In this document: in pieces, positions 9,701-18,517 of the stretch
Numbering within the stretch: the stretch's first letter is position 1
Layout: each line of letters opens with the position of its first letter
NCBI GenBank assembly: GCA_009995455.1
Contig: JAACPJ010000001.1
Location: 276,991 to 340,990 of the forward strand
Direction: 5' to 3'
Length of the DNA: 64,000 bases
From: a bacterium
GTDB lineage: Bacteria; Patescibacteriota; Gracilibacteria; UBA4473
Notes under the pieces: model-generated
What the model was told of the DNA's origin: nothing
What the model saw: only the letters and a program-made list of their open reading frames with translations
The model's database searches: none
Made by a program: the position numbers and the translations under genes

Positions 9701-12700
9701 GATTAGGGTGGTTGCCAATTCCAAATTTCAATGGCTCGTTAGACGGCCAAGGGTTTGTGGTTAAAGACTTGTTTATTAATCGGCCCAGCACTAATGATGT
9801 GGGTTTCTTGGCTCGAATCAATGCGACTGGAAAGGTGTCAAATATAGCCATTGTGGAAGCGGATATAACGGGGGCTACTAGAACCGGAATATTGGTAGGC
9901 TATTGGAATTCAGGACAAGCGGGGATTTCAATGTCAGGCGTTTACACGACCGGAACGGTAAATGGAGCAGCTGATGTTGGAGGTTTAATTGGGAGATTCC
10001 TCAGTTCTGGGGCAACGCTTTTAAATGCTCACAGCGACGCAACGGTCGTTGGTAGTGGTAATAACGTTGGCGGATTGATTGGATATTTCAATGATGTAGC
10101 GGGAGATGATCAGGGAAATATTAAAAAAGTGTATGCCTCTGGGAATGTAACGGGACAAAATAATGTCGGAGGCTTGGTGGGATCTATGTTGATCGGCACT
10201 TTAGATGTTTATGTATTAGAGGACGCTTACAGTCTTGGGAATGTTGTTGGCGCCGACATAGTGGCGGGTCTGGCTGGGAATGTGACTTTGGGGGGCGGAT
10301 CTGTGGCGGTTATAGAAAATGTTTATGCTGCCGGAGAAATTATCAGTAGTGGCGAAGGAGCCGGAATTGCAAATACTGCTGCAAGTATTAACAACAGTTA
10401 TTACCTTGAAACGGACAACCTTAATGTTGGCGTACTGCCTGCTGGCACCGGTGGGGCGCTGTTAAATAATGTTTATAGCTTTTCAGATTTACTCCTTAAG
10501 GCTCAAAGCAGCTCAACCGATCCACTACAACCTTACTTTGGTTGGAGTCAAAGTGATTGGAATTTTGGAACGGTTGGTGATTATCCAAAATTATTTAATA
10601 GTGCAGAATATAATGAGACTATTGCTGGCAACAGTGGACGTTTAGCGGCGAGTGATCGGTTTGCATTTGCCATTAATGCGAATGATCCTTTTAGCCCAGA
10701 TGCCGTTTCGAATCCTGATTTATTTGATACAAATGCTTGTGGGAGCGCTTCTTCAACCGGTTTCTTTTTAGCTGAAGACGGTGATGAAGCTTGTTCACAA
10801 AGGTTTACCGCTTGTGCGTTGTCTTCAACGTTACGTGGGATTCAAGATAATTTACTAGGAACCGCTTGTTCGGTGGCTTGTCCGACCGTGACCTATGAAA
10901 TTGATGGTCAAACCATTACTGAAACTTACGAAAGGCAGGGTGATTTATGTGTGCCAAGATGTGATTATCGTTTATTTGATGGTTGTTTCCCTTTTCTTCT
11001 AATCGGAGAAACGTGTGAAAATGTGAGTTGGTTGCCGCTAGAAACTTCTATTGATGAAGGGACTGTGTTTACCCAAACCAGTAATTGTGGTGATACCCGC
11101 GATTGGGTAGGAACGAAGCCAATTACGCAGTCTATTAAACATTTCCTCGACGGGAAAGATGTATTTGGAGTCTATTTTTATGACACCTTTAATGATGCCC
11201 CAGGCTTTACTGATATGGCTTATCGAGGTCAATTTTTAGTAAACTCTGATGGGTTTGTAGAAACTGATTCAGGTTCGGTGGTGGCGGATTTAACTTTAGA
11301 GGAAGGTTATTCTCCAGATGGTGGAAACGTCCTTAAAATTGAAAGTACCTCTCTTTCTTCAGGTTACGCGGCTTGGGAAAGATCTGGAATTAACGTGACT
11401 CCAAACACAGACTATATTTTAACCTATTGGATCAAAACTAATGCCGATACGAATCGCAATAATGATGGTGCTTGGCCCGCTTTATTCCAAAACGGTTCAA
11501 CGGTATTGCACACTCAGTATTCAACCACGATGAAATCGGTTGATGGAGACCTGACCTGGCAAAAAGTTGAAGTTCCATTTACAACCGGGGCAGCAGCGAG
11601 CACGGTTACAGTCCAACTAAGATTAGAAGGGCAAAATGATAAGCTCGCCTATTTTGATGATGTGGTGGTTTTAGAAGAAAACTGGCGCTATGATTCGAGC
11701 CAATCTTGGTTCAATGAAACTAAGGGCGATGCTGGAGATGGTGTTTGTGATTATATTCAAGGGGACGGAGATGGCGACCCACGGCTGGGCAGTGATGTTC
11801 GTTGCGGGCAGGATTACTTTCCTGAAAAATCAGTTGTAGCCTTTACGAGTGATGGTATTTGGATTTTAGATGCCGTGGATGGTGTCATGTGGATGTCCGC
11901 TTTAGCCGATCCATTTGGAGGATGGCGTTATGTATTCTCAACCCTGCTTTCAGGGGAGCCTTTTGCTTCAAATGGTAAAATAATTTCGGCCTTTAGGTTT
12001 GAGCAAGGAGGAGGAAGAAATGGGGCTGTAATTATTGGGGATTATATTAATGATTCGATGTACTCACACCGGATGAGTAATTGTTTTACTTTGGCAGGAT
12101 TTAAAGGGGTTGGATCTGGTTCAAGCAACTATGGGTGTACGTGGGGCACTCAAAATGCCACAAACTGGAGTGGTTTTGTTAATGACACACTTTCGCAAAG
12201 AAATGTGAACAGAGATCCTTGGAGTAATATTATGCCGCCTAATATCTCTCTGGGGAATCATCAGATTAATGCTATGCATTCTAATATAGTAGGCGGTAAA
12301 GAATATGTTGTTGTGGCTCACGATTTTGCGGGAATAACTATTTTAAATAAAACCGATGATACGGTTCAATATATTGAATTTGATGGAGATCAACACAACG
12401 ATCCGAGTTACCCAGAATGGGATGATTTACCAGGGAATGCTAACAATTATCGGGATGTATTTTTAGACAGAGATGGTCGTCTTTTCTACTTATGGGATTA
12501 CTATTTAGATACTAAAACGCGTCTGCATGTAATTGATGATATTACCTCACTTCCATTTAATGGCAGTACACTAACGGGCAACTCAAGTTTTGATCAACGA
12601 ATTCAACCAAACAGTGCAAGTAGCAGTTTTCCAACGACAACTTTAAACGATACGGCGGGAGCTTTAGATGTTCAAGATGATAGAATTTTGTTTGGCGGTG

Positions 12701-14742
12701 ACACAGGTTTTAATATGTACACGGGTACACTTGGGACAGATTCTCAACATCCAGAACTCAGTAAACAAAGAGTTTCAAGAAGCTTTGCAACGAGTCCATT
12801 ATTTGGAGATGTAGAAGGTCATTGGGTGAATGGAATTTTAGATGTGAGCGGGAAAGCAAAAGACTTAACCGACGTCAATGGGGTCAATATTTCACTTTCA
12901 AATTTTGGTTCTGATTTACAACAGTTCAACTTTGATAATGTTTCTTATTTAGTGGGAAATCCTGGTGATTTTGCTTTCTCGACGGAGGTCACTTTTGGGA
13001 GTTGGATTTTTACAGATCCTGGGACTGACGATGGTGGATACATTATTGCCCAAAAAGATGTCGTAGATACTGAATACGCTTTATACCGAACTTCTGATAA
13101 CAAACTAAGGGTTGAAGGGAACACTTCACATACCGTAAATGACTATAATTTAAATGGTTGGAACTTTGTGGTAGCCAGCTTTGATGGCACAACTAAACGC
13201 GCTTACATTGATGGTGTTAAAGTCCTTGAAGTCAGTGATACTATTGGAGTTGCTAGTGGAGGAACGGCTTTAGATCCAAGTAATATTACCTACTTAGGCG
13301 AATATGATGACAACAATGGTTCAGATAGTATTGATCAAACTACAGCGGTTGAAGTGGTTGGAAATTACGCTTACGTAACCGGAAGAAACGCGGATGCATT
13401 ACAAGTTTTCGATATTAGTGATCCGGCAAATATTCAATATTTAGATGGGTATCAAGATGGAACGCGGATGTCTCGGGCTTATGATGTTAAAATTCAAGGT
13501 AATTATGCTTACGTGGTCAACAATCAACGGGATTCAATGGCCGTGATTAATATTTCAAATCCAAATAATGTTCAGTACGTGGCGGAAGTAAGAGATACCT
13601 CAAATATGAATGGAGCGATTGCTCTATCTATTCAAGGCAATTATGCCTACGTTGCCAGTATAAATGATGACTCATTGTCGATCATTGATATTAGCAACCC
13701 ATCCAATCCTGTTTGGTTAAGTGAATATGAAGATAGTAGTCGAATGGAGGAACCGTATGCGGTTAAAGTCGAGGGTAACTATGCTTATGTTGCTGCCGGT
13801 AGAAGCGATGCCTTAGTGATAATTGATATCTCAAATCCAAATTCACCGACCTACGCCGGGCAATACCAAAATAATTCTCTAATGCAGGGGGCTAGAGGTG
13901 TAGCCGTCGTAGGGAATTATGCCTTTGTGGCGAATTACGATCGTTCTTCTATGGCCGTTATTAATGTAACCAATAAGTCGAATCCGACGTTTGTGACTGA
14001 AGTGAGAGACACGAGTCGACTAAATGGTGCCAGAGCTATTACGGTTGATGGTAAGTACGCTTTTATTTCTTCTTACAACGATGATTCAGTTCAAATGATT
14101 GATATCAGTTCTCCAACGGCTCCAGTTTGGGTTGGGGAATATCCAACTTCAAATAGTTTGAATGGAATTATGGATATTGCGGTTTCCGGGGACATGATTT
14201 TCACGGCAAATTACGCTGATGATTCGTTAACGGCACTTCAAATTGGACAAACCGTTTCTGCGTTAAGTATGAAAATAGGGGCGGGTGAAGATGGCGGAAA
14301 TTCAACGACAATGTTCAACGGTACTATGGCATTGCCTTTTATTGTAAATGGAGCTTATAGCGATCAAAACGTACGTGATGTTTATAACGGAACTCGTGAT
14401 TGGTTTGCCGAGAACGTTAAAATTACTTTGCAGGGAACTTCGGATGAAGTGGTTGATGTTAAATTTGGTGACTATGGAAGTTATTTTGTGGCCACGAATG
14501 GAGGCGGAATTACTCAATTTGATTACTCGGGGCGAGTCTTACGAACTATTTCCGCTTCGCCGACCTCAGACACTAATGTACAGCTGGTCTCCAATAATAT
14601 AAATGCGATGGATTACCGAAATGGATGGCTTATTATTGCCTACCAAGGACGCGGGGTTGAGATTGTTAATATCGCCCCTCAAGTCAGTGAAATGCTGTCT
14701 ATTTATGACGACGCAGAATTTGATCCCTTCTTTTTCTACTAA
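6736..14742 (+). CDS. Giant exported multidomain surface protein with internal signal-peptide-like segment
   Basis: This 2668-residue protein is the first gene of an exported-protein operon. In order it shows: signal peptide (1-26, ending VAQAQA); beta-rich region; membrane helix (about 398-422) followed by RRKRR; a second hydrophobic stretch starting with Met431 and ending LANAQ; coiled coil (about 620-690); Cys-rich region (about 778-855); GLUG repeats (VGGLIGRF, VGGLIGYF, VGGLVGSM; about 970-1250); a carbohydrate-binding-like beta sandwich (about 1480-1650, ending KLAYFDDVVV); propeller-like segments (about 1690-1990); a LamG-like domain (WNFVVASFDGTTKRAYIDG, about 2065-2175); seven LVIVD blades (about 2185-2505); and the remaining LamG strands and tail. 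It is probably an adhesin or surface fibre, but its function is unknown. Without the internal export signal it would be a normal exported protein. Confidence 0.85.
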   Translation: MRFLSLSSRLLFASLGGLFLTLVAQAQAPSADLIAELEAAIDAGEVIEIETVTRMAATINFIGPIQDNVARGIVSLPSPMRDISHIELQVIQPGGAVAHTARLDNGGRWGQIFKDYKFGIELEDIGIQAGARLVMELYQGAQAVAYAEQHLPEQQTRPDYVVDQYTVTPGENDIKLNYRFINSALQPVTVVPQVTFSNQNISEGEVVLQKFLDAQVIGAKSELNFEHVLEIPNQPGTYEALVWLLDTKRNLVTGALRQIFVVEGDYAVFQSVRLTKDEDGNDYFLVKGSVSPTVTGELSLALIAQPNVEGEVGENLVPDETPVEVLPGQRFELSVPVDASKALNGELIGKAQLQLADRIIAEQEFAFLVSPQVAPVKSVEVEDKPNIIPVIPDFGEKGSLKWILGLILLGLILALIIWFLWRRKRRAQNFMAIGLLGLVGLANAQSVTLINTWYYPQPDWVYNPVAVDDYANFRLTRFDGSVFNPLTQEGFFQVDPESIMVRFVNAGEYRYSQAFTFTISDSKRYQLDIPVPTDLSENNWALEIYFKYEGSWYVSAWEEETTGDDYFISVDKTRPELQEFNYDGQVYDSSNQLLRPGLDVIEDEETALLQDRKSNFLDLKANQILRNIERENRQQLIKQRNVLVTKLAQEELAQANQEAGANVTADPQQVVSDLNTLASNINNATKKLGETLASSDLFQTSDLENSSLLDPVDLSPASNNPFLCAKDVASTNANVLQATTAACVNFFQTDVNTLNPQISAKRAQIRLAKDRFKNSAIGVEFVCNDTLSGCNPSCNAGDTECDISCAANPLSCTRYQADNPSGYSANCAGSPLTCSVDCTIDPDICQMRGLIAEVRGNFCDEDTFCDETATRKFEACDNVGNCISLSDEAVETDWYDPVAPNLVGMVVTRNKDDIGGTETVLPLETTTGGVIVTNCETLPSGFAGGAGTIGDPYQICNLEQLDNIRNNLNSNYQLISNIDASETVSQNGGLGWLPIPNFNGSLDGQGFVVKDLFINRPSTNDVGFLARINATGKVSNIAIVEADITGATRTGILVGYWNSGQAGISMSGVYTTGTVNGAADVGGLIGRFLSSGATLLNAHSDATVVGSGNNVGGLIGYFNDVAGDDQGNIKKVYASGNVTGQNNVGGLVGSMLIGTLDVYVLEDAYSLGNVVGADIVAGLAGNVTLGGGSVAVIENVYAAGEIISSGEGAGIANTAASINNSYYLETDNLNVGVLPAGTGGALLNNVYSFSDLLLKAQSSSTDPLQPYFGWSQSDWNFGTVGDYPKLFNSAEYNETIAGNSGRLAASDRFAFAINANDPFSPDAVSNPDLFDTNACGSASSTGFFLAEDGDEACSQRFTACALSSTLRGIQDNLLGTACSVACPTVTYEIDGQTITETYERQGDLCVPRCDYRLFDGCFPFLLIGETCENVSWLPLETSIDEGTVFTQTSNCGDTRDWVGTKPITQSIKHFLDGKDVFGVYFYDTFNDAPGFTDMAYRGQFLVNSDGFVETDSGSVVADLTLEEGYSPDGGNVLKIESTSLSSGYAAWERSGINVTPNTDYILTYWIKTNADTNRNNDGAWPALFQNGSTVLHTQYSTTMKSVDGDLTWQKVEVPFTTGAAASTVTVQLRLEGQNDKLAYFDDVVVLEENWRYDSSQSWFNETKGDAGDGVCDYIQGDGDGDPRLGSDVRCGQDYFPEKSVVAFTSDGIWILDAVDGVMWMSALADPFGGWRYVFSTLLSGEPFASNGKIISAFRFEQGGGRNGAVIIGDYINDSMYSHRMSNCFTLAGFKGVGSGSSNYGCTWGTQNATNWSGFVNDTLSQRNVNRDPWSNIMPPNISLGNHQINAMHSNIVGGKEYVVVAHDFAGITILNKTDDTVQYIEFDGDQHNDPSYPEWDDLPGNANNYRDVFLDRDGRLFYLWDYYLDTKTRLHVIDDITSLPFNGSTLTGNSSFDQRIQPNSASSSFPTTTLNDTAGALDVQDDRILFGGDTGFNMYTGTLGTDSQHPELSKQRVSRSFATSPLFGDVEGHWVNGILDVSGKAKDLTDVNGVNISLSNFGSDLQQFNFDNVSYLVGNPGDFAFSTEVTFGSWIFTDPGTDDGGYIIAQKDVVDTEYALYRTSDNKLRVEGNTSHTVNDYNLNGWNFVVASFDGTTKRAYIDGVKVLEVSDTIGVASGGTALDPSNITYLGEYDDNNGSDSIDQTTAVEVVGNYAYVTGRNADALQVFDISDPANIQYLDGYQDGTRMSRAYDVKIQGNYAYVVNNQRDSMAVINISNPNNVQYVAEVRDTSNMNGAIALSIQGNYAYVASINDDSLSIIDISNPSNPVWLSEYEDSSRMEEPYAVKVEGNYAYVAAGRSDALVIIDISNPNSPTYAGQYQNNSLMQGARGVAVVGNYAFVANYDRSSMAVINVTNKSNPTFVTEVRDTSRLNGARAITVDGKYAFISSYNDDSVQMIDISSPTAPVWVGEYPTSNSLNGIMDIAVSGDMIFTANYADDSLTALQIGQTVSALSMKIGAGEDGGNSTTMFNGTMALPFIVNGAYSDQNVRDVYNGTRDWFAENVKITLQGTSDEVVDVKFGDYGSYFVATNGGGITQFDYSGRVLRTISASPTSDTNVQLVSNNINAMDYRNGWLIIAYQGRGVEIVNIAPQVSEMLSIYDDAEFDPFFFY

Positions 14743-14748
14743 AAAAAT

Positions 14749-16014
14749 ATGAAAAATATAAAACGGATTTGTTTCTTAACAATACTGAGCTTTGCGGCTT
14801 CGGTCACGGCAGAGCCGATTACCATTACCACTCCGGTGGTGACCCCGGGTGATTTAATTCGAGCCGAAGATTGGAACCGGATTAAAGTTGATCTTGAATC
14901 ACTTTCTATTGGATTGGATATTTTGACAAATCAAAGTTGGCTTCCCAATGGATCTGATGTGTATTTTGATATTGGAAACGTGGGTATAGGAACCAACAAC
15001 CCACAATCGAGTCTTGAGATTTTCAAACAAAGCCCTATGCCAGGGTGGAAATTAATTCAGGCGGGAACGGACGCTGATGCAGACCGATTTAGTGTTGAAG
15101 CGGATGGAGATGTTTCAACTGACGGAAATTTACTGGTTCGAGGTGGGAACGTTTACGATAGTGATGGAAACTTAAGCATTAGTGGGGAAGAAAATTTATA
15201 TTTAATGACTGATTGGGATAATGATGCCGCGGATACAACCAGTATTATTTTTGGCAAAAATAATGCCGGCCCTGGAGCGGCTTTCGAAGAATTAATGCGC
15301 GTGACAGAAACGGGTTTAGTGGGAATCGCAACCCCGTCACCTTTTGCTACTTGGAGTGCCCTACCACCAGCTGGAATTGAAATTTATGGTAACGGGGCGC
15401 AAATTGGACTTAGTTCTGCTGGAGGCAATCGTTGGGCGTGGCAAATTGCAGGCGCCAATTTAGAGTTGTATAATGATTCAACAGATTTCACGCCAATTAT
15501 TGTTAACGCTTCGGGGCAAATTGGGATCAATCAACCGGCTCCACAAAGAGATTTACATGTTGGCGGATTTGCTCGTTTTGATAGCGGGCTCGAAACAAAT
15601 CTTTGGTGTAATCAAACTGGGAGTGGATGCATCAGTCAATTGCTGGTGCAAAGCTTATTGGCCAGTGGAAGCGGACCTCAATCTTGTCCGTCTGGGTTTA
15701 CCATGGTGGGCGGGGTTGGTCAAAGTAACACTTTTTGTGTTGAAACCAACGAACGTGTCGCGACTAATTTTTGGAATGCTAAAAGTATTTGTCGCGGTTT
15801 GAGTGATAGTGTACTGGGCAGGGCTCACTTATGTTCTGCTACCGAATGGCACACGGCTTGTGCCACCAGTAGTGGAAACGCGCTTACCGGAAACAACGAA
15901 TGGGTAGACCAAGTAGATGCGACTCCAGCCGCTTTAGCTTATGGGGTGACGGCTTGTAATGATATAGTAAACTTAGCCGTAGCAGACGATAATTCGTTCA
16001 GATGTTGTTATTAA
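14749..16014 (+). CDS. Exported protein with tail-fibre-like repeats and Cys-rich C-terminal domain
   Basis: 421 residues with a signal peptide (KRICFLTILSFAASVTAEP). The shared N-terminal motif PGDLIRAEDWNRIKVDLESL is followed by repeats of the type GNVGIGTNNPQSSLEI (about residue 75) and GQIGINQPAPQRDLHV. Such repeats are typical of trimeric phage tail fibres and related secreted fibres. The C-terminal 100 residues (from CPSGFTMVGG) hold about eight cysteines and end SFRCCY. This looks like a disulfide-rich binding head, perhaps lectin-like. It begins six bases after the giant gene and is paralogous to the next gene. Role inferred: fibre tip or adhesin. Confidence 0.78.
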   Translation: MKNIKRICFLTILSFAASVTAEPITITTPVVTPGDLIRAEDWNRIKVDLESLSIGLDILTNQSWLPNGSDVYFDIGNVGIGTNNPQSSLEIFKQSPMPGWKLIQAGTDADADRFSVEADGDVSTDGNLLVRGGNVYDSDGNLSISGEENLYLMTDWDNDAADTTSIIFGKNNAGPGAAFEELMRVTETGLVGIATPSPFATWSALPPAGIEIYGNGAQIGLSSAGGNRWAWQIAGANLELYNDSTDFTPIIVNASGQIGINQPAPQRDLHVGGFARFDSGLETNLWCNQTGSGCISQLLVQSLLASGSGPQSCPSGFTMVGGVGQSNTFCVETNERVATNFWNAKSICRGLSDSVLGRAHLCSATEWHTACATSSGNALTGNNEWVDQVDATPAALAYGVTACNDIVNLAVADDNSFRCCY

Positions 16015-16021
16015 AAATTGA

Positions 16022-18412
16022 ATGTTAAAAAATTTAAAAAAGGCTCTCGTAAAAAATAAGACTAAAGCCGTTAGTTTATTAACTGGGCTTTGTATAATTG
16101 CCCCCAGTTTAACGCAAGCGGCTATTGGAATTTCAACTCCAACGGTTAATTCTGGTGAACTCATTCGAGCTTCAGATTGGAACAAAGTGAAACTCGATTT
16201 AGAAACCTTGGCGGCAGCCGTGGGGAGTCTGCAAAATCAAACCTGGGAATCTTCAGGTTCCAACACTTACTACGATTCAGGAAATGTTGGAATTGGAATC
16301 AATGCCCCAACCGGAGTATTGCATTTGTTTGCAACTACCCCGCCAGCAAATTCAGTGTTACTACAATTAGGAACCACCGATGATCCCGATCGAGTTCGAA
16401 TTGATGAAGATGGAGATATGACGATTGACGGTAAATTAGTCGTACGAGACAGTGATATCTATGAAAGTGGCGGAGATTTAGAGTTGAGTGGAGAAGATAA
16501 TTTATATCTAAGTGTTGATTGGAACAATAACGATGCTGATACAAATGTGATTTACTTTGGTAAAAATAGTGATGGAGCGGGCGCTAATTTTGTTGAATTA
16601 ATGCGTCTAACCGAAGCCGGAAGGCTCGGAGTAGGAATAAGTAATCCAATATCGGCATTGCATGTCGCAGGGGCGGTACAAATTGCAGGTGATGCTGCGG
16701 CTTGTGTGGCCGCTAAAGCCGGTGCTTTAAGGTATGATGGTGGCGCGATGGAAAGATGTGATGGAACCACTTGGGACGCCTTAGCCACTACAAATGTGAG
16801 TGATAATTTAGGGACTCATGTGGCGGAACAAAACATTGATTTGGATGGTTTTCGATTAGTCGGAGAAGGCGGCCTAGAAGGGATAGGGATTGATGCTAAT
16901 GGTGCGGTTGGTATTGGGACCGATAACCCAATTACAATTTTAGATGTTGTCAGTGACACCGCGTCAAATTTAACCGTGCGAACCACAGCCGTAACCGGGC
17001 AAAATTCAGCGGTTATAATAACCGGAGCTCAAACGACCAGTACCACAGAAGACATTTCCGCTTTAAAGTTATTTAATAAAGATAGCACGCCTTTCGAAGG
17101 GGCCCGAATTTCTTTGAGAAACGGAGATGGAGCCGATTCAACGGCTGAAGGTGATTTAGTGTTTTCTACCAATACCGGGAGCGCAAACAGCTTGACCGAA
17201 AAAATGAGAATTTTAGATGACGGCAAAGTGGGAATTGGAACTAGCGGACCAGTAGCTCAACTTCAGGTTTTGGTGAACACCCCCGCGGCGAATGAAATTG
17301 TTTTTCAAGTCGGAACTAACGCTGATACCAATCGATTTAGTGTTGATGAAGACGGTGATGTTTTTAGTGATGGGAATTATTATGTGGGGGGCGGAAATTT
17401 ACTTTCTAACAATGGTTCTGTTACAGCAGCAGGGGAAGATAATTTGTACTTAGTGACCGATTGGAATAACAACGATGCCGAAAATCGAGCTATTATTTTT
17501 GGTAAAAATGGTGTGGGAGGCGGTGGTGGTTTTCAAGAACTGGGAAGAATAAATGAAAATGGACGAGTCGGGATTAATGAAAATAATCCAGCGAATCGAC
17601 TCCATGTGGTTGAAAATAATGCGATCGATCGAGTTGCCACATTTGTAAATCAAGCGACTACTGGAAGTCCTGAAGGTCTGTTGGTTGTAACCGGGCAAGG
17701 AGCGGGAGCGGGAGCGAATTTTGCAGTCGGTACAGGTAGTGAATCAAGTCATACTAAGAAGTTTGTCGTAACCAACGAAGGAAATGTTGGAGTGGGAACG
17801 CAGAGTCCGTTGCACCTTCTTCATTTAGTGGGGGGTAATACGTTGGGGGCATTTGGATCACTTACCCTTAACAATGCTCCGTTTAGAATTTTGGATGGGG
17901 CAAGTTCAAATCTATACATGGATGGAAATTCAATCATCACGGCATCAGCTCCATTTCTTTTAGGAACTTCTGATAATAATTCTTTATCTTTTGGGACCAA
18001 TGACACAAGCCGAGTGACGATTACATCTGCGGGAAATGTAGGCATTGGCACTGCCAGCGCTGGCTCAAACTTAGAGGTCGCAAACACTGGGGAGTCAATT
18101 CGTATTGATGCTAATACTCATGTATCTGGTTGGGCAGGTATTTGGCTTGGGCAAACTTCAGTTTCTCCTACAGCTGCTAATGCGGTTTTACTTTCTAACG
18201 GGAATGAGACCGTTTTAAATGCTCCGACTGGAGAAGAAATAAGTTTCAGAATTGCTAACAGTCCCGTCGCAACTATGAGCAGCACTGGAGAACTAGAAGT
18301 TAACAGTGTTTCATCAGACGGCACGGGTAAGGTAGTTTGTATTAAAAATGATGGTAACTTAGGAACTTGTACTAATGCCCCAAATGCTTCTGGGGTATGT
18401 AGTTGTTCTTAG
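16022..18412 (+). CDS. Exported fibre-like protein, long paralogue of upstream gene
   Basis: 796 residues. An extended basic N-terminus precedes the hydrophobic segment VSLLTGLCIIAPSLTQA. SGELIRASDWNKVKLDLETL matches the same region of the previous protein. At least seven G-x-[VIL]-G-[IV] motifs occur, including GNVGIGINAP, GRLGVGISNP, GAVGIGTDNP, GKVGIGTSGP, GRVGINENNP, GNVGVGTQSP and GNVGIGTASA. They are separated by segments such as EDNLYLSVDWNNNDAD, which appears twice in variant form. The C-terminus is short and Cys-rich (about 775-796). It lacks the upstream protein's C-terminal head domain. The start lies seven bases after the upstream stop. It is probably a homotrimeric beta fibre on the cell surface. 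Confidence 0.78.
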   Translation: MLKNLKKALVKNKTKAVSLLTGLCIIAPSLTQAAIGISTPTVNSGELIRASDWNKVKLDLETLAAAVGSLQNQTWESSGSNTYYDSGNVGIGINAPTGVLHLFATTPPANSVLLQLGTTDDPDRVRIDEDGDMTIDGKLVVRDSDIYESGGDLELSGEDNLYLSVDWNNNDADTNVIYFGKNSDGAGANFVELMRLTEAGRLGVGISNPISALHVAGAVQIAGDAAACVAAKAGALRYDGGAMERCDGTTWDALATTNVSDNLGTHVAEQNIDLDGFRLVGEGGLEGIGIDANGAVGIGTDNPITILDVVSDTASNLTVRTTAVTGQNSAVIITGAQTTSTTEDISALKLFNKDSTPFEGARISLRNGDGADSTAEGDLVFSTNTGSANSLTEKMRILDDGKVGIGTSGPVAQLQVLVNTPAANEIVFQVGTNADTNRFSVDEDGDVFSDGNYYVGGGNLLSNNGSVTAAGEDNLYLVTDWNNNDAENRAIIFGKNGVGGGGGFQELGRINENGRVGINENNPANRLHVVENNAIDRVATFVNQATTGSPEGLLVVTGQGAGAGANFAVGTGSESSHTKKFVVTNEGNVGVGTQSPLHLLHLVGGNTLGAFGSLTLNNAPFRILDGASSNLYMDGNSIITASAPFLLGTSDNNSLSFGTNDTSRVTITSAGNVGIGTASAGSNLEVANTGESIRIDANTHVSGWAGIWLGQTSVSPTAANAVLLSNGNETVLNAPTGEEISFRIANSPVATMSSTGELEVNSVSSDGTGKVVCIKNDGNLGTCTNAPNASGVCSCS

Positions 18413-18422
18413 CGCAAGTTAT

Positions 18423-18498
18423 AGCCCCCCCTTGTCAAAGGGGGCTAGGGGGTTTATTCCGAACTAATCCCTCTTACTCTCCCTTTGACAAGGGAGAA
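18423..18498. repeat. Palindromic intergenic repeat (REP/MITE-like)
   Basis: CCCTTGTCAAAGGG at 18429-18442 and its exact reverse complement CCCTTTGACAAGGG at 18481-18494 form two small hairpins. The roughly 75-bp block is also an imperfect palindrome as a whole. It sits between two exported-protein genes of one operon. Translated, it gives the PPCQRGLGGL-type nonsense peptide often mis-called in genomes carrying such repeats. I see no second copy in this window. It may act as a processing or attenuation hairpin between 16022-18412 and the next gene. Confidence 0.7.
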
Positions 18499-18517
18499 AC
18501 CAAACGAAAAAAATTAA

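Noticed and set aside
13290-14250. Possible CRISPR or tandem DNA repeat
   Set aside because: The 46-residue periodicity is at protein level (LVIVD blades); the nucleotide copies are diverged and there are no conserved spacers.
14749-18412. Prophage remnant
   Set aside because: The tail-fibre-like proteins have signal peptides and host operon context, and no capsid, portal, terminase or integrase is adjacent.
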